This document shows, one piece after another, positions 1 through 9,194 of a DNA stretch of 64,000 nucleotides. The stretch spans positions 1 through 64,000 of the forward strand of contig JADGBZ010000004.1 in the NCBI GenBank assembly GCA_015231175.1, in the 5' to 3' direction. This DNA comes from Magnetococcales bacterium (GTDB taxonomy: Bacteria > Pseudomonadota > Magnetococcia > Magnetococcales > DC0425bin3). The position numbers and the translations under genes are program-made. Every line of letters starts with the position of its first letter. The stretch's first letter is position 1. A model generated the notes under the pieces. The model was not told the DNA's origin. It saw only the letters and a program-made list of their open reading frames with translations, and did no database searches.

Positions 1-410
1 TGAAATGTGGAGTTTTGTTGGCAACAAGGGCCAACAACGTTGGCTGTGGCATGCGATAGACCATGTTTCTGGACAGGTTTTGGCATATGTATTTGGGCCA
101 CGGCAGGACCAGGCGTTTTTGGAGTTGATGGATTTGTTGGATCCTTTTGGAATTAAAAAGTTTTTTACGGACGACTGGGGATCTTATGGCCGCCACATTC
201 CACCTGGGAAACATGTTGTGGGCAAAAAAGACACATGGAAAATCGAGCGCAAGCACTTGACATTACGAACAAGAATCAAAAGGTTGACACGTAAGACCAT
301 CTGCTTTTCCAAATCAGTTCACATGCACGACATCGTGATCGGCCTTTTTATCAACCGATTCGAGTTTGGTAGGGCTGTGTGACCGCGATCAACCAAGAAG
401 GGACACTACC
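1..410 (+). mobile_element. Right end of an IS1-family insertion sequence, cut by the window edge
   Basis: The element runs off the left edge. It contains the C-terminal part of an InsB-like transposase. A candidate right terminus lies at 401-410 (ggacactacc), about 20 bp past the stop codon. The left inverted repeat is outside the window, so the exact boundary is inferred. It abuts the truncated 3' end of the helicase gene. Confidence 0.7.
2..382 (+). CDS. IS1-family transposase (InsB-like), 5' partial
   Basis: This is the catalytic part of an IS1-type DDE transposase. The reading frame is open to the first base of the window, and the first codons read Glu-Met-Trp, as in the conserved D-E-M/Q-W-S motif. 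Family landmarks follow: QQRWLWHAID, a central TDDWGSYG, and the C-terminal IERKHLTLRTRIKRLTRKT and FSKSVHMHDIVIG blocks. The reading frame ends normally at 380-382, so only the N-terminal portion is missing, probably because of the window edge. It may have disrupted the helicase next door. Confidence 0.85.
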   Translation, partial: EMWSFVGNKGQQRWLWHAIDHVSGQVLAYVFGPRQDQAFLELMDLLDPFGIKKFFTDDWGSYGRHIPPGKHVVGKKDTWKIERKHLTLRTRIKRLTRKTICFSKSVHMHDIVIGLFINRFEFGRAV

Positions 411-478
411 TGAAAAACCTTGCAACGCTCGGTTTCGAGTCTGATGAACTGACACTGCTGCCGCTTTTTGCGTCCCCG

Positions 479-1900
479 TCATATGTCAAGCCTCAAAAAA
501 CTTGAACATCGAGTTTCAAGCTCCTGGATGGTTTGTGCAGCGGTTGCCTGATCGACCAGTTTTTCCGCCCAGGTTTCGTACTCGCCTCCGGTCAGTTCCT
601 CCTGGGCCTCGTCGAGATCGTCCGGAACATCAGTATGATATTCAGCCAGGGTTTCGGCCAATCTGTGACCGCGTTCGACCAGTCGTACATCGTCCCGGCG
701 ACTTTCAAGCCGTTTGCATCGGCGCTTGATGGACTGGTAGATGGCTTCCGGGCTGGAGGCAAGACGACGCTGTAACTGGGTCAAGGCAAATCCGATAGTT
801 CCTTTTCTTTTACCATCAAGTCGATCCGCCCGGTTCATCTCGTTACGGACGTAATCCGTGACATGGGCGTAAAGCATGACCTCCAGGTCGGACAGCTCAT
901 ATTCTGCCGTATAGGCGCGTCGTTCCGGAAACAAAGGGGTACCATCAAACTTGAGCAGATCCTCCTTGACCATACGGCGCATCATGTCGGAGACATCGAC
1001 TTGGTGCGCCCCTTCCCGAAACTTGCCATAAAAGCGGTCACCGTCCAGCAGGGAGAGAAAAAGTTGAAAGTCGGTCTCCTTGCCGTTGTGCGGCGTGGCC
1101 GTCATAAGGAGGAAGTGACGACAAACCGATCCCAGTAACTTACCCAGCTTGAATCGTTTGGTCTCTTTGACCTGCTGGCCATAATAACCGGCAGACATTT
1201 TGTGGGCTTCATCGACGATGATCAGATCCCAATCCGTATGGGTCAATTTGTCCTGGAGTTCATCATTCCTGGAGAGTTGATCCATGCGGACAATGAGCAG
1301 GTTGTGCTCCTCGAAGGCATTTCCCGAAACAGAGGTTTGATCCAGTTCACGACTGAATACTGTGAACTCAATGCTGAATTTTTCGTACATCTCATCTTGC
1401 CACTGCTCCACCAGGCTACCGGGGGCGACGATGAGAACGCGCCTGGCATCCGCCCGTATCAGCAGTTCGCGGATCAGGAGGCCCGCCATGACGGTTTTCC
1501 CGGCCCCCGGGTCATCGGCCAGTACAAATCGTAATGGTTGTTTGGGCAACATGGATTCGTAGACAGCGGTAATTTGGTGCGGCAGAGGTACCACGTTGGA
1601 TGTGTGGACCGCCATCATGGGATCAAACAGGTGTGCCAAACGAATACGGAAGGCCTCGACGCCCAGCTTGAAGTCGACACCCGCTGCATCAAACCCCCAG
1701 GGGCGACCTGTTTGTGCGAGAGTCAAACGCCCCTCATCCGAGCGGAATAACATCTGCTCGCCCAGGTGGCCCTGACTGTTTTTGTAATAGACCGTCAGGG
1801 CGTCCTGGCCAATCAAGTCGACGCTGACGACCCGAACGATTTCCCCATCCTCAATGCCACGGATCTGACAATTTTTTTTAACATCTTCCAGCTTCATCAT
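479..1900 (-). pseudogene. SNF2/DEAD-box-like helicase, C-terminally truncated
   Basis: The 473 codons encode an intact N-terminal region and the first helicase lobe. Walker A reads [10 protein letters not shown], the DEAH box reads VDEAHKMS and motif III reads MTATPHNG. Relatives of this type, including large SNF2-like helicases found alone or in defence islands such as DISARM, are usually about 900-1100 residues and carry a second helicase lobe. That lobe is missing: the frame stops at 479, about 70 bp from the IS1 end. No methylase or other defence partner is nearby. I infer a relic disrupted by IS1. Re-initiation into a functional fragment cannot be excluded. Confidence 0.75.
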
Positions 1901-1906
1901 GGTGTC

Positions 1907-1961
1907 AGGCCTGTTTTTTTTATGAATTGTCCAGGAGCAGGCAGGCTGCTATCAAGCCGCT
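1907..1961. repeat. Left copy of a ~55-bp imperfect direct repeat flanking a palindrome
   Basis: This stretch, from aggcctgttttttt to atcaagccgctg, recurs at 2086-2139 with a few substitutions and small indels. The two copies bracket the palindrome at 1999-2064. It lies just upstream of the helicase start codon. Confidence 0.8.
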
Positions 1962-1998
1962 GGGTCATAGCTTAGGTTGCGACAACCCGCTTATATCT

Positions 1999-2064
1999 CT
2001 GGGAGCGTGGGCGTCTCGCCCGCAAGAGGCGGGTACGATGCGGGCGAGACGCCCGCGCTCCCAG
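1999..2064. repeat. REP-like palindrome
   Basis: Two 26-nt arms (1999-2024 and 2039-2064) are inverted complements with only one internal mismatch and a 14-nt loop. The core gggcgtctcgcccgc is typical of REP-like elements seen in many bacterial genomes. Transcribed, it would form a very stable hairpin between the helicase relic and the peptidase gene. Confidence 0.85.
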
Positions 2065-2085
2065 GGGGTCATCTGGATGCGGTTT

Positions 2086-2139
2086 AGGCCTGTTTTTTTA
2101 CGAATTATCCAGGGACAGGCATGCTGCATCAAGCCACTG
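2086..2139. repeat. Right copy of the ~55-bp direct repeat
   Basis: Partner of 1907-1961. Both copies share the ggcctgttttttt start, the (a/g)aattgtccagg middle and the catcaagcc(a/g)ctg end. Confidence 0.8.
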
Positions 2140-2196
2140 ATTGTATGAATGGTCAAGGGTGGTCCAGGGCCTGTCGCACTGTCCGGATTTTGGCGT

Positions 2197-3501
2197 CTAC
2201 GAGAGTTTTTTCAGCTCAGGCAGCAGGGTGTGGGCATCGGGTCCGACCAGGACGACGACCATGTTGGTGGGGTGGGTCAACTCCCTGGCCAGGGCGGGGA
2301 GGGTGGCGGGGTCGATGGCATTGATTCGTTCCCAGGCCATGGAGAGGGTCTCCACGTCGGCGAAGAGGCGGTCGGCGACGTAGCGTTCCATGAGTTCTGC
2401 CGGGCGATCCAGGGTGGTGGCGATGGCGGCCTGCCAGCGGGTGAGAATGCGGTCCCACTCTTCGGTGGTTGGGGGGCTTTGGCGCAGGTTGGCCAATTCG
2501 TGCAAAATGGCGGCGAACACGGCAGGAAGATTTTCGGGGGAGACAGAGGCGCCGATTTCCAAGGTACCGGCGTCGGAGAGGGCGGTGTAGGAGGCCCAAA
2601 GGTCGTAGACCAACCCCTGTTTTTCGCGGAGCGTGGCCTGGAGGCGGGAGGCGAAACCATCGTCAAGGATGCGCCGCAAGGCCGTCAAAGGGTGGTGATC
2701 CCGTGCCAAAAAACCCTTGGCGCGGAAGAACAGAACGAGGGAGAGTTGGGCGGTTTGATCGTTGACCGCCACCCAGTGCGGTCCCGGGGAGAGAGGGGGA
2801 GGTGGCATGGAGGGTGTGGGGTTGCCCCGGGGCAGATCACCCAAGGCGGCGCGGGTCAGGCGCACGGCCTGCCGGTGTCTGATGGGACCGAAAAAGGCCA
2901 TGGCCATGTTTTGGCCGCAATAGTGCTGGGCGAGGAATGTTCTCAGGCGGTGGGTGTCGAACGTACCGATGGTTTGCCGGGAGCCGAGAACGGAACGGGC
3001 CAACGGGTGATCGGGCCATAATTTTTCACCGGCAAGGATGGCGGGAACGGTGATCTCGCCCTGGTCGTTCTCATCTTCCCGCATTTCGGCGATGACCACC
3101 TGGCGTTCGGTCTCGATGCCGGTGAAGGCGGGCCGGGTGAACATGGCGCAAAAGGCGGCGAACCCGGCCTCCAAAAAAACAGGAGGAAGGGTGATCCAAT
3201 AAGCGTTATACTCCTGGCTGGTGGCGGCGTTCATGTCGGCGGCCATCGCCTCCAGGTGGATGTGGAACGCCGTGGGGTCCGGTATGGGTTCGATGCCCTT
3301 GAACAGCATGTGTTCCAGGAAGTGGGCCATGCCGGCATCGGAAGGGCTTTCAAAGCGGCTGCCGGCCCGCACGAGCAGCGTGGCGCCGACCTCATGCAGC
3401 CATGGCATGGGAAAGGTGCAAACGGTCAGGCCGTTGCGGAGACGGGAGAGCTGAAAGTTTGGTTCCGTGACGAGGGTCGGGCTGGGGACCGGTATGCTCA
3501 A
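2197..3501 (-). CDS. M16 family zinc peptidase (processing-peptidase-like)
   Basis: A 434-residue member of the pitrilysin/insulinase family that cleaves peptides using Zn2+. The inverted zinc motif HFLEH is at residues 60-64, and Glu139 lies 75 residues further on, matching the HxxEH...E spacing of active beta-subunits. Family blocks ASTSQEYNAY-like (92-101) and the C-terminal M16C region follow. Length fits the short bacterial M16B class. There is no obvious signal peptide. It stands alone next to tRNA-Gly, transcribed away from it. Substrate unknown. Confidence 0.9.
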   Translation of the reverse strand: MSIPVPSPTLVTEPNFQLSRLRNGLTVCTFPMPWLHEVGATLLVRAGSRFESPSDAGMAHFLEHMLFKGIEPIPDPTAFHIHLEAMAADMNAATSQEYNAYWITLPPVFLEAGFAAFCAMFTRPAFTGIETERQVVIAEMREDENDQGEITVPAILAGEKLWPDHPLARSVLGSRQTIGTFDTHRLRTFLAQHYCGQNMAMAFFGPIRHRQAVRLTRAALGDLPRGNPTPSMPPPPLSPGPHWVAVNDQTAQLSLVLFFRAKGFLARDHHPLTALRRILDDGFASRLQATLREKQGLVYDLWASYTALSDAGTLEIGASVSPENLPAVFAAILHELANLRQSPPTTEEWDRILTRWQAAIATTLDRPAELMERYVADRLFADVETLSMAWERINAIDPATLPALARELTHPTNMVVVLVGPDAHTLLPELKKLS

Positions 3502-3524
3502 CGTGTCAGTCTGTATGGAGTTGG

Positions 3525-3595
3525 AGCGGGTGAGGGGAATCGAACCCCCGCCTTAAGCTTGGGAAGCTTAGGCCCTACCATTAGACGACACCCGC
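3525..3595 (-). tRNA. tRNA-Gly, anticodon CCC
   Basis: Read on the minus strand, the 7-bp acceptor stem GCGGGTG pairs with CACCCGC, followed by the T discriminator usual in bacterial tRNA-Gly. The anticodon stem TAAGC/GCTTA encloses the loop TTCCCAA, so positions 34-36 are CCC. The T arm contains GGTTCGATTCC. CCA is not encoded. It decodes GGG. Confidence 0.95.
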
Positions 3596-3708
3596 TTGAC
3601 ATGACCCTGGATTGTAGTCGATTTTTTTGGCGGGTCAACTCGGTGTGAACAAAAGAAGTGAAAAACGTCGCTGTGCCGATTCATGACAATTGACTGAACG
3701 ACGAGGAA

Positions 3709-4695
3709 GTGACCGTGACACGGAAACATGCATATCGACTGGGATTTTTGCTCTGGGTTGCCGGCATGGGCATGGCGCATGCGGGTGGGCCGGCATTGCC
3801 CCAGTCCCGGGTTTGTCTTTCCCACTTTCTGGCCCAGGAGTGGGACGAGGCTGTTTCCGTGTGTCGTCCTCTGGCCGAGGAGGGGAACGATCCAGCGGCC
3901 CACTTTGTGATGGGCACCCTGTGGGAGGAGGGGAAGGCCCTGCCGCAGGATTTGGTCAAGGCCCTGCACCACTATACCCTGGCTGCCAAGGCCGGGCGTC
4001 CGGAGGCGCAATTCAATCTGGGGTTGATGTTTCAGCGTGGCCGAGGGGTCAGGCAGGATGCGGACGGGGCGCAGCTCTGGCACCGCCGCTCCGCCGAGCA
4101 GGGATTTGCCCCGGCCATGCACCATCTGGCTTCCCTTTTGCCGTTGACCGAGGCCCAGGCATGGTATCGGCGTGCCGCCGAGGCGGGATATACCCCCTCC
4201 ATGAACAGTCTGGCCCAGTTGTTGTCGCAACTGTCTTCCGAGGGTGGGGAGAGGGAAAAAAATCTGGCCGAGTCGGTCACCTGGTGGCGGCAAGGAGCGG
4301 AAAAAGGGGATGGCGAAAGCGCCTTTTGGTTGGCCTTGGCCCTGATGGAGGGGCGGGGGGTTCCGGCAGATCTGGTTCAGGCGCGGGCATGGCTGGAAAA
4401 GGCGGCGGCCCAGGGCTCCGCCGATGCCCATTTGATGCTGGGGCGGCTCTACCGCTCCGGGCATGGGGTGGCCAAGGATGAAGAAAAATCCGTGGATCAT
4501 TTGCGGCAGGCGGCGGAAAAGGGTTTGGCGCCGGCCCAATACAATCTGGGCATGCTTTTATTGACCGCATCGCCCCGTTTTTCCCGTCGCGACGAGGCCA
4601 TGATCTGGTTGCGTCGTGCGGGTCAGAGTGGATTTCCCCCCGCCGTTGACCTGTTGGATCGGCTGAAGGGGTCATCTGGGTCAGAGACACCCTGA
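3709..4695 (+). CDS. Secreted Sel1-like repeat protein
   Basis: Signal peptide of about 25 residues (hydrophobic GFLLWVAGMGMAHA, likely cut after AHA), then about seven Sel1-type TPR-like repeats of about 36 residues with the A-x-x-x-L-G-x-x-Y/F pattern (for example PEAQFNLGLMFQRGRGV and ADAHLMLGRLYRSGHGV). Such proteins usually act as periplasmic scaffolds. GTG at 3709 follows GAGGAA closely, and the GTG at 3715 would give better Shine-Dalgarno spacing. The stop lies 10 bp before the next gene, so the two are probably co-transcribed. The partner is not predictable. Confidence 0.88.
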   Translation: MTVTRKHAYRLGFLLWVAGMGMAHAGGPALPQSRVCLSHFLAQEWDEAVSVCRPLAEEGNDPAAHFVMGTLWEEGKALPQDLVKALHHYTLAAKAGRPEAQFNLGLMFQRGRGVRQDADGAQLWHRRSAEQGFAPAMHHLASLLPLTEAQAWYRRAAEAGYTPSMNSLAQLLSQLSSEGGEREKNLAESVTWWRQGAEKGDGESAFWLALALMEGRGVPADLVQARAWLEKAAAQGSADAHLMLGRLYRSGHGVAKDEEKSVDHLRQAAEKGLAPAQYNLGMLLLTASPRFSRRDEAMIWLRRAGQSGFPPAVDLLDRLKGSSGSETP

Positions 4696-4705
4696 GTGAC
4701 GTTTT

Positions 4706-5953
4706 GTGGCCAGAATTCTGATCCTGATCGGCAACCATCTGGCGACCGCTCCGCGTCCGCAGAAAGAGGCCATGGCTTTGGTGGCTGCCGGGCACCAGGT
4801 GGAGGTGATGGGTGTCTGGTCCGATGCCGCCGTTGTGGCGCGTGACGAGCTGCTGTTGCGTCGAGGGGTGTGGCGGTTTCAACCAGTGTTGGATTTTCGT
4901 CCCCAGGGGTGGTTGGGCAGGGTCACGCATCTGCGCGTGCGTCTCCTGGCCCGGGTGGCCCGGAAGCTCTATCGAACGACCGGGTTGCTGACGCCTGAAT
5001 TGCTGGGCTACGGCGTGCGGGAGTTGTTGCGGGCGGCTTTGCAGCGGCGGGCCGATTTGACCATTGTGCATGCCGAAGGTGGGTTGTGGATTGGCCAACG
5101 TCTGCTTGCAGCGGGTTTGCGGGTGGGTGTTGATTTTGAGGATTGGTTTTCCGAGGATTTGCCTCCCGAGGTCAACCGGGACCGGCCCATTGCCCACTTG
5201 CGCGTGATGGAGCGGGCGTTGCTGCGCGGCAGTTGTTATGCTCTGGCCACGTCGCAGGCCATGGCCGCAGCTTTGGCGGCTCGTTATGATTTGCCCGCGC
5301 CCAGGGTGGTTTACAACGTTTTTCCCTGGGCGGACCGGGAGACGTTGGACGGAGAGTGTGTGGATCGCTCCCCGGAGCGGCGGGGTGTCTCTCTCCACTG
5401 GTTTTCCCAGACTTTGGGTCCGGGGCGTGGTCTGGAATTCTTATGGGCTGCCTTGCCCTATGTTCAGGCCCCTGTCGAGATCCATCTGCGTGCCGGGGCT
5501 TCGCCGGCGGCGCGGCAGTGGCTGGAGCAAAACGTGGCGCCTGCGTGGCGTTCCCGGGTTGTTGTGCATCCCATCGTTCCCAACCATGCCCTGCTCTCCC
5601 GCATCAGCGAACACGATGTGGGTTTATCTTTGGATGACACGCGCATTTTCAGCCGGGATTTGACGGTGACGAACAAGTTGTTTCAGTATCTTTTGGCTGG
5701 CTTGCCGGTGATTGCCACGGCGACTCGGGGGCAGAGGGAAGTTTTGGGTTCGTTTCCTGCGGCGGGTTGCCTGGTTGCGCCGGGGGATGCCAGAGGGTTG
5801 GCAGCAGCCATTGATGATCTCGCCGGGTGTTCCGAGCGTCTGGTGGCGGGCAAAAAGGCGGCTTTGGCATTGGCCAGAACCCGTTATTGTTGGGAGCTGC
5901 AAGCCCCGGTTGTGCAGGGGGCGGTTGCAGAGGCCTTGCAAAAAAACGATTGA
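4706..5953 (+). CDS. GT-B glycosyltransferase (group 1/GT4-like)
   Basis: 415 residues. The N-terminal Rossmann half starts RILILIGNHLATAPRPQKEAMAL. The C-terminal half has the donor-site region KLFQYLLAGLPVIATATRGQ, which matches the GT4-type F-E-Y-M-A-x-G-x-P-V signature, with a family-like VAPGD segment after it. GTG start at 4706, 10 bp after the Sel1 gene. It probably transfers a sugar from a nucleotide donor during surface glycan synthesis. Acceptor and linkage cannot be read from sequence. The galU-ugd-mutase block 4-8 kb downstream could supply donors. Confidence 0.8.
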   Translation: MARILILIGNHLATAPRPQKEAMALVAAGHQVEVMGVWSDAAVVARDELLLRRGVWRFQPVLDFRPQGWLGRVTHLRVRLLARVARKLYRTTGLLTPELLGYGVRELLRAALQRRADLTIVHAEGGLWIGQRLLAAGLRVGVDFEDWFSEDLPPEVNRDRPIAHLRVMERALLRGSCYALATSQAMAAALAARYDLPAPRVVYNVFPWADRETLDGECVDRSPERRGVSLHWFSQTLGPGRGLEFLWAALPYVQAPVEIHLRAGASPAARQWLEQNVAPAWRSRVVVHPIVPNHALLSRISEHDVGLSLDDTRIFSRDLTVTNKLFQYLLAGLPVIATATRGQREVLGSFPAAGCLVAPGDARGLAAAIDDLAGCSERLVAGKKAALALARTRYCWELQAPVVQGAVAEALQKND

Positions 5954-5965
5954 AAAACCAGTCTT

Positions 5966-7153
5966 TCAAGCGTTGTTCTGTTTGATCCGTCGCCCAAAGG
6001 CCAGCAAACGTTGGCCAACCCTGACGCCCCAGTAGGCCAGTAGAAGGATGGCCAGCAAGGAGGCCACCGGCGCCCAGGCATCTCCCGACAGGATGCCCAG
6101 GGGAACGGCGGTACGCACGCCGGCCACCCCCATCCAAAGGATCAGCAGCAGTGACAACAACCGGTCATGCATGACCAAACCCCCGGAGAAAAAACCCGCC
6201 ACCCGCGCCGTTATCCCCAGAATCATGGTGGTCACTCCACCAGCTGCGATAAGGTGCAACAGGGGATCCAGGGGGGGCATGTTCAGCAGGAACAACGCGC
6301 CTCCAGTCAAGGCTATGGATGCCAGGCCAGCGATCAACGTGACACCGATGGATGCCAGGGGTTGGGTCATCTGCACCGGGAAAAGGCGCGTGGCGAACAT
6401 GAGCCACAGGGTGGCAACGGCCCAAAGCAGGCCTGTCCACGACCAGGGAAGCCAAACCAGAGCAGAACCCCAGGCGGCCAGCCAAGCCATGAACCAGATC
6501 AGGGTGAACAGATAAGCAGGCCTCCCTGTTGGGCGCGTACCCCCCAGAATGTTGGCCACCAGATGCTGAACGATGGCCAGGATGCAGGAGACAGGTCCAG
6601 CCAGGAGGGCGGCCAATGCCCAACCAGGTTCGGCCAGGTTCAGCCAAGGCGCTGCACCCAAACTGGCCACACCGATGACGAGAGGTATGCCCACTGGCAA
6701 AGCACGCTGCCGATCCGCCGTGCGCACCACACCCACCAGAGCGATTGCGGCGCCAATAAAAGATATTGAAATAAGCGTGTTACCGATATATTGGATGGCA
6801 GGTTCCGGCAGGACGCTGAGCAGAAAACCAAACCACAGGGGAAACAACAGGCGCAAGAGGGATGGGGAAGGGGGGGGTGTGCCGCCGATCACATGGGGTC
6901 CAGCCTGAAGGGCAAAGCCGAGGATGTAGGAACCGGCGAACAGGATGAGCTGCATTCTGCCGTGGAGATGGCGCAGTTCCGGGTAGAGGGGTGTCCAGGG
7001 GAGCAGGCCCCATTGTTGACACCAAAGAATGATTCCCAACGAGAATCCGCCTGCCAGGGCGATCAGGCCACTGCCCCAGAAGCGGTGTGCGACGGGTTCC
7101 CGGGTGATCGGGGTGGGGGCGGGAGGTGGAGAGATGGGAAAGAGCGGGATCAT
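5966..7153 (-). CDS. NnrS family multi-spanning membrane protein
   Basis: 395 residues with about 12 hydrophobic segments. Conserved NnrS features are visible: a His-rich HLHGRMQLILFAGSYILGF segment near residue 63 and MILGITARVAGFFSGG near residue 300, equivalent to the family block around VMTRVxxGHTG. NnrS proteins are haem- and copper-associated inner-membrane proteins linked to nitrosative-stress resistance and denitrification. The start codon overlaps the trpA stop (ATGA), so it is translated as the last gene of a trpB-trpA-nnrS unit. That is an unusual partner for tryptophan genes. Confidence 0.8.
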   Translation of the reverse strand: MIPLFPISPPPAPTPITREPVAHRFWGSGLIALAGGFSLGIILWCQQWGLLPWTPLYPELRHLHGRMQLILFAGSYILGFALQAGPHVIGGTPPPSPSLLRLLFPLWFGFLLSVLPEPAIQYIGNTLISISFIGAAIALVGVVRTADRQRALPVGIPLVIGVASLGAAPWLNLAEPGWALAALLAGPVSCILAIVQHLVANILGGTRPTGRPAYLFTLIWFMAWLAAWGSALVWLPWSWTGLLWAVATLWLMFATRLFPVQMTQPLASIGVTLIAGLASIALTGGALFLLNMPPLDPLLHLIAAGGVTTMILGITARVAGFFSGGLVMHDRLLSLLLILWMGVAGVRTAVPLGILSGDAWAPVASLLAILLLAYWGVRVGQRLLAFGRRIKQNNA

Positions 7154-7953
7154 ATGGTTTTGAGTGTTTTGAAAAAGTCCCCTACGGCTTCGGCGCCACC
7201 TGTTCGATGGATTTCGATGGCTGCGGTACCCACCACGGCGATATCGGCTTTGCCGACAAGATTACGAACATCATCGCCGGTTTTGACGCCGAAACCCAGG
7301 GCGAGCGGTACGGAGGTTGCGGCGCGGCAGCGGGCCAGGAAGGCATAGATGGCGCTGTCGAAGGCGGTCTGCCGTCCCGTCACCCCTTTGCGGGCCACGC
7401 AATAACAGAGACCTGCCGCCGCCGCGCCGATCTCGGCCAGGCGTTGTTCCGGGGTGGTTGGGGTCATGAGTTGAATCCAATCGACGCCGACCTCCCGGCA
7501 CAGGGAGATGGCCGATCCTGCCTCATCCAGGGGGAGATCCGGCACGATCAATCCACTGCCACCCAGGGCGGCGGTTTGTCGAATGAAAGGTTCCCAACCA
7601 CGGGCGTGCAAAATGTTGTAGTAGGTCATGAGCAGAAAGGGCACGGCGTGTCGTTGCACCATCTCTCCCAGAAAGGCCAAACCCTCTTCCACCCGAAAGC
7701 CGCGATCCAGGGAGGCCTGATTGGCCATGGCAATGACAGGCCCATCGGCGATCGGTTCGGAAAAGGGAATTTGCAGTTCGATGAGATCAACCCCCTGGGC
7801 CACCATGGCCGCGATGACCCGGCGGTTCTCCTCCAGGGAGGGGTAACCCAGCACGAGATGAGACATCAGCAAGATGGGAGCGGCTCCGTTTTGGCGGCGT
7901 CGGGTCAGGGTGTCACGAAGATGTCTCTCCAGGCTGGTCATTCTGGCGTTCAT
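7150..7953 (-). CDS. trpA: Tryptophan synthase alpha chain
   Basis: Cleaves indole-3-glycerol phosphate to indole and glyceraldehyde-3-phosphate. 267 residues, the usual length. Catalytic Glu59 and Asp70 sit in IELQIPFSEPIADGP, equivalent to E. coli Glu49/Asp60. The family GLIVPDLPLDE and the phosphate-binding GFGVKTGDDV blocks are present. Some usually conserved positions are altered (ELQIPFSEP for ELGIPFSDP; VLGYP for TAGYP), so it belongs to a divergent TrpA branch. ATGA overlaps with trpB upstream and nnrS downstream imply translational coupling. Confidence 0.95.
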   Translation of the reverse strand: MNARMTSLERHLRDTLTRRRQNGAAPILLMSHLVLGYPSLEENRRVIAAMVAQGVDLIELQIPFSEPIADGPVIAMANQASLDRGFRVEEGLAFLGEMVQRHAVPFLLMTYYNILHARGWEPFIRQTAALGGSGLIVPDLPLDEAGSAISLCREVGVDWIQLMTPTTPEQRLAEIGAAAAGLCYCVARKGVTGRQTAFDSAIYAFLARCRAATSVPLALGFGVKTGDDVRNLVGKADIAVVGTAAIEIHRTGGAEAVGDFFKTLKTI

Positions 7954-9194
7954 GTGGCACCTGTTGTGTCTCTGTTTGCATATTGCGTTGCCTTGGCGCG
8001 GATGAAATGCCGCCAGCCGGGATCGTCGATGGCATCGGCCACCGTGAAGATATCCTTATCTCCACGACCGGAGAGATTGATGATCACCACGGCGTCTGGG
8101 GGGAGACGCGGGAGTTCCTTCAAGGCCTGGGCCACGGCATGACTGGACTCCAGGGCGGGGATGATCCCCTCGGCCCGCATGAGTCGTTTGAGCGCGGCGA
8201 CAACCTCGTGATCGGTGGCGGCGGCAAAACGCACCCGACCCGCGTCCCGCAGATGGGACAGGATCGGTGAAACGCCGACATAATCGAGTCCTGCTGCGAC
8301 CGAGTGGGTATCGCGCATTTGGCCATCGGCGTCTTGGAGAAAGTAGGTTTTATAGCCATGGGCGACGCCGATGACCCCGTCTCCGGCCAGGCGGGCGGCA
8401 TGTTTTCCGGTGGCCAGGCCATGCCCGCCCGCTTCGACGCCGACCAGTTCCACCCCGGTATCTTCCAGAAAGGCCTGGAAGATGCCCAGGGCATTGGATC
8501 CCCCGCCGACGCAGGCGTAGATGTGTGTGGGCAAGCGTCCTTCCTGGGCCAGGATTTGCCGTCGGGCCTCTTCACCGATGATGGATTGAAACCAGGCGAC
8601 CATCTCCGGGAAAGGGTGGGCGCCACAGGCGGTTCCCAGGACATAGTGGGTATCATCCATGCTGCCGACCCAGTCGCGCAGGGCCTCGTTGATGGCATCT
8701 TTGAGGGTTTTGGACCCGGAGGTGACCGGAACCACCCGGGCGCCGAGCTGCTCCATCCAGAAGACGTTGGGTCGTTGGCGCTCGACATCTTCGGCGCCCA
8801 TGTAGATGACGCACTCCAGCCCCATGCGGGCGGCCATGGTGGCCGTGGCCATGCCGTGTTGACCGGCGCCGGTCTCGGCAATGACCCGGTGTTTGCCCAT
8901 GCGCTTGACCAAAAGCCCCTGTCCCATGACATTGTTGGCCTTGTGGGCGCCGGTATGGTTCAAATCCTCCCGCTTGATGTAGACCCGGCGCCCGCCAAAC
9001 TCTTGGGAAATGTTTTCAGCCAGGGTGAGTGGCGTGGGTCGTCCCGAATAGTTTTCCATCAGGCGCAGATAATCGTCCCAAAAGGTGGGATCCCTTCTGG
9101 CCGTGCGGTAGGCTTCGGTCAGCTGGCGGAAGGTCTCCCGCAGGATTTCGGGTATGAATGCCCCGCCGAACGCGCCGTGATAGCCTTGAGACAT
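7950..9194 (-). CDS. trpB: Tryptophan synthase beta chain
   Basis: Pyridoxal-phosphate enzyme that condenses indole with serine to make tryptophan, channelled from TrpA. 414 residues. Lys85 in GAHKANN forms the Schiff base, the AETGAGQHG loop carries the catalytic Glu, and the GGGSNA loop binds the cofactor phosphate. The start is preceded by AAGGAG (complement of 9205-9210) at normal spacing. It is the first gene of the operon. No trpF, trpC or leader attenuator is visible nearby, so the other trp genes must lie elsewhere. Confidence 0.97.
   Translation of the reverse strand: MSQGYHGAFGGAFIPEILRETFRQLTEAYRTARRDPTFWDDYLRLMENYSGRPTPLTLAENISQEFGGRRVYIKREDLNHTGAHKANNVMGQGLLVKRMGKHRVIAETGAGQHGMATATMAARMGLECVIYMGAEDVERQRPNVFWMEQLGARVVPVTSGSKTLKDAINEALRDWVGSMDDTHYVLGTACGAHPFPEMVAWFQSIIGEEARRQILAQEGRLPTHIYACVGGGSNALGIFQAFLEDTGVELVGVEAGGHGLATGKHAARLAGDGVIGVAHGYKTYFLQDADGQMRDTHSVAAGLDYVGVSPILSHLRDAGRVRFAAATDHEVVAALKRLMRAEGIIPALESSHAVAQALKELPRLPPDAVVIINLSGRGDKDIFTVADAIDDPGWRHFIRAKATQYANRDTTGAT

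Noticed and set aside
2149-3021. Plus-strand open frame of 290 codons over the M16 peptidase
   Set aside because: It is antisense to the peptidase, rich in Gly/Arg/Pro and shows no family pattern. It arises from GC-biased codons of the real gene.
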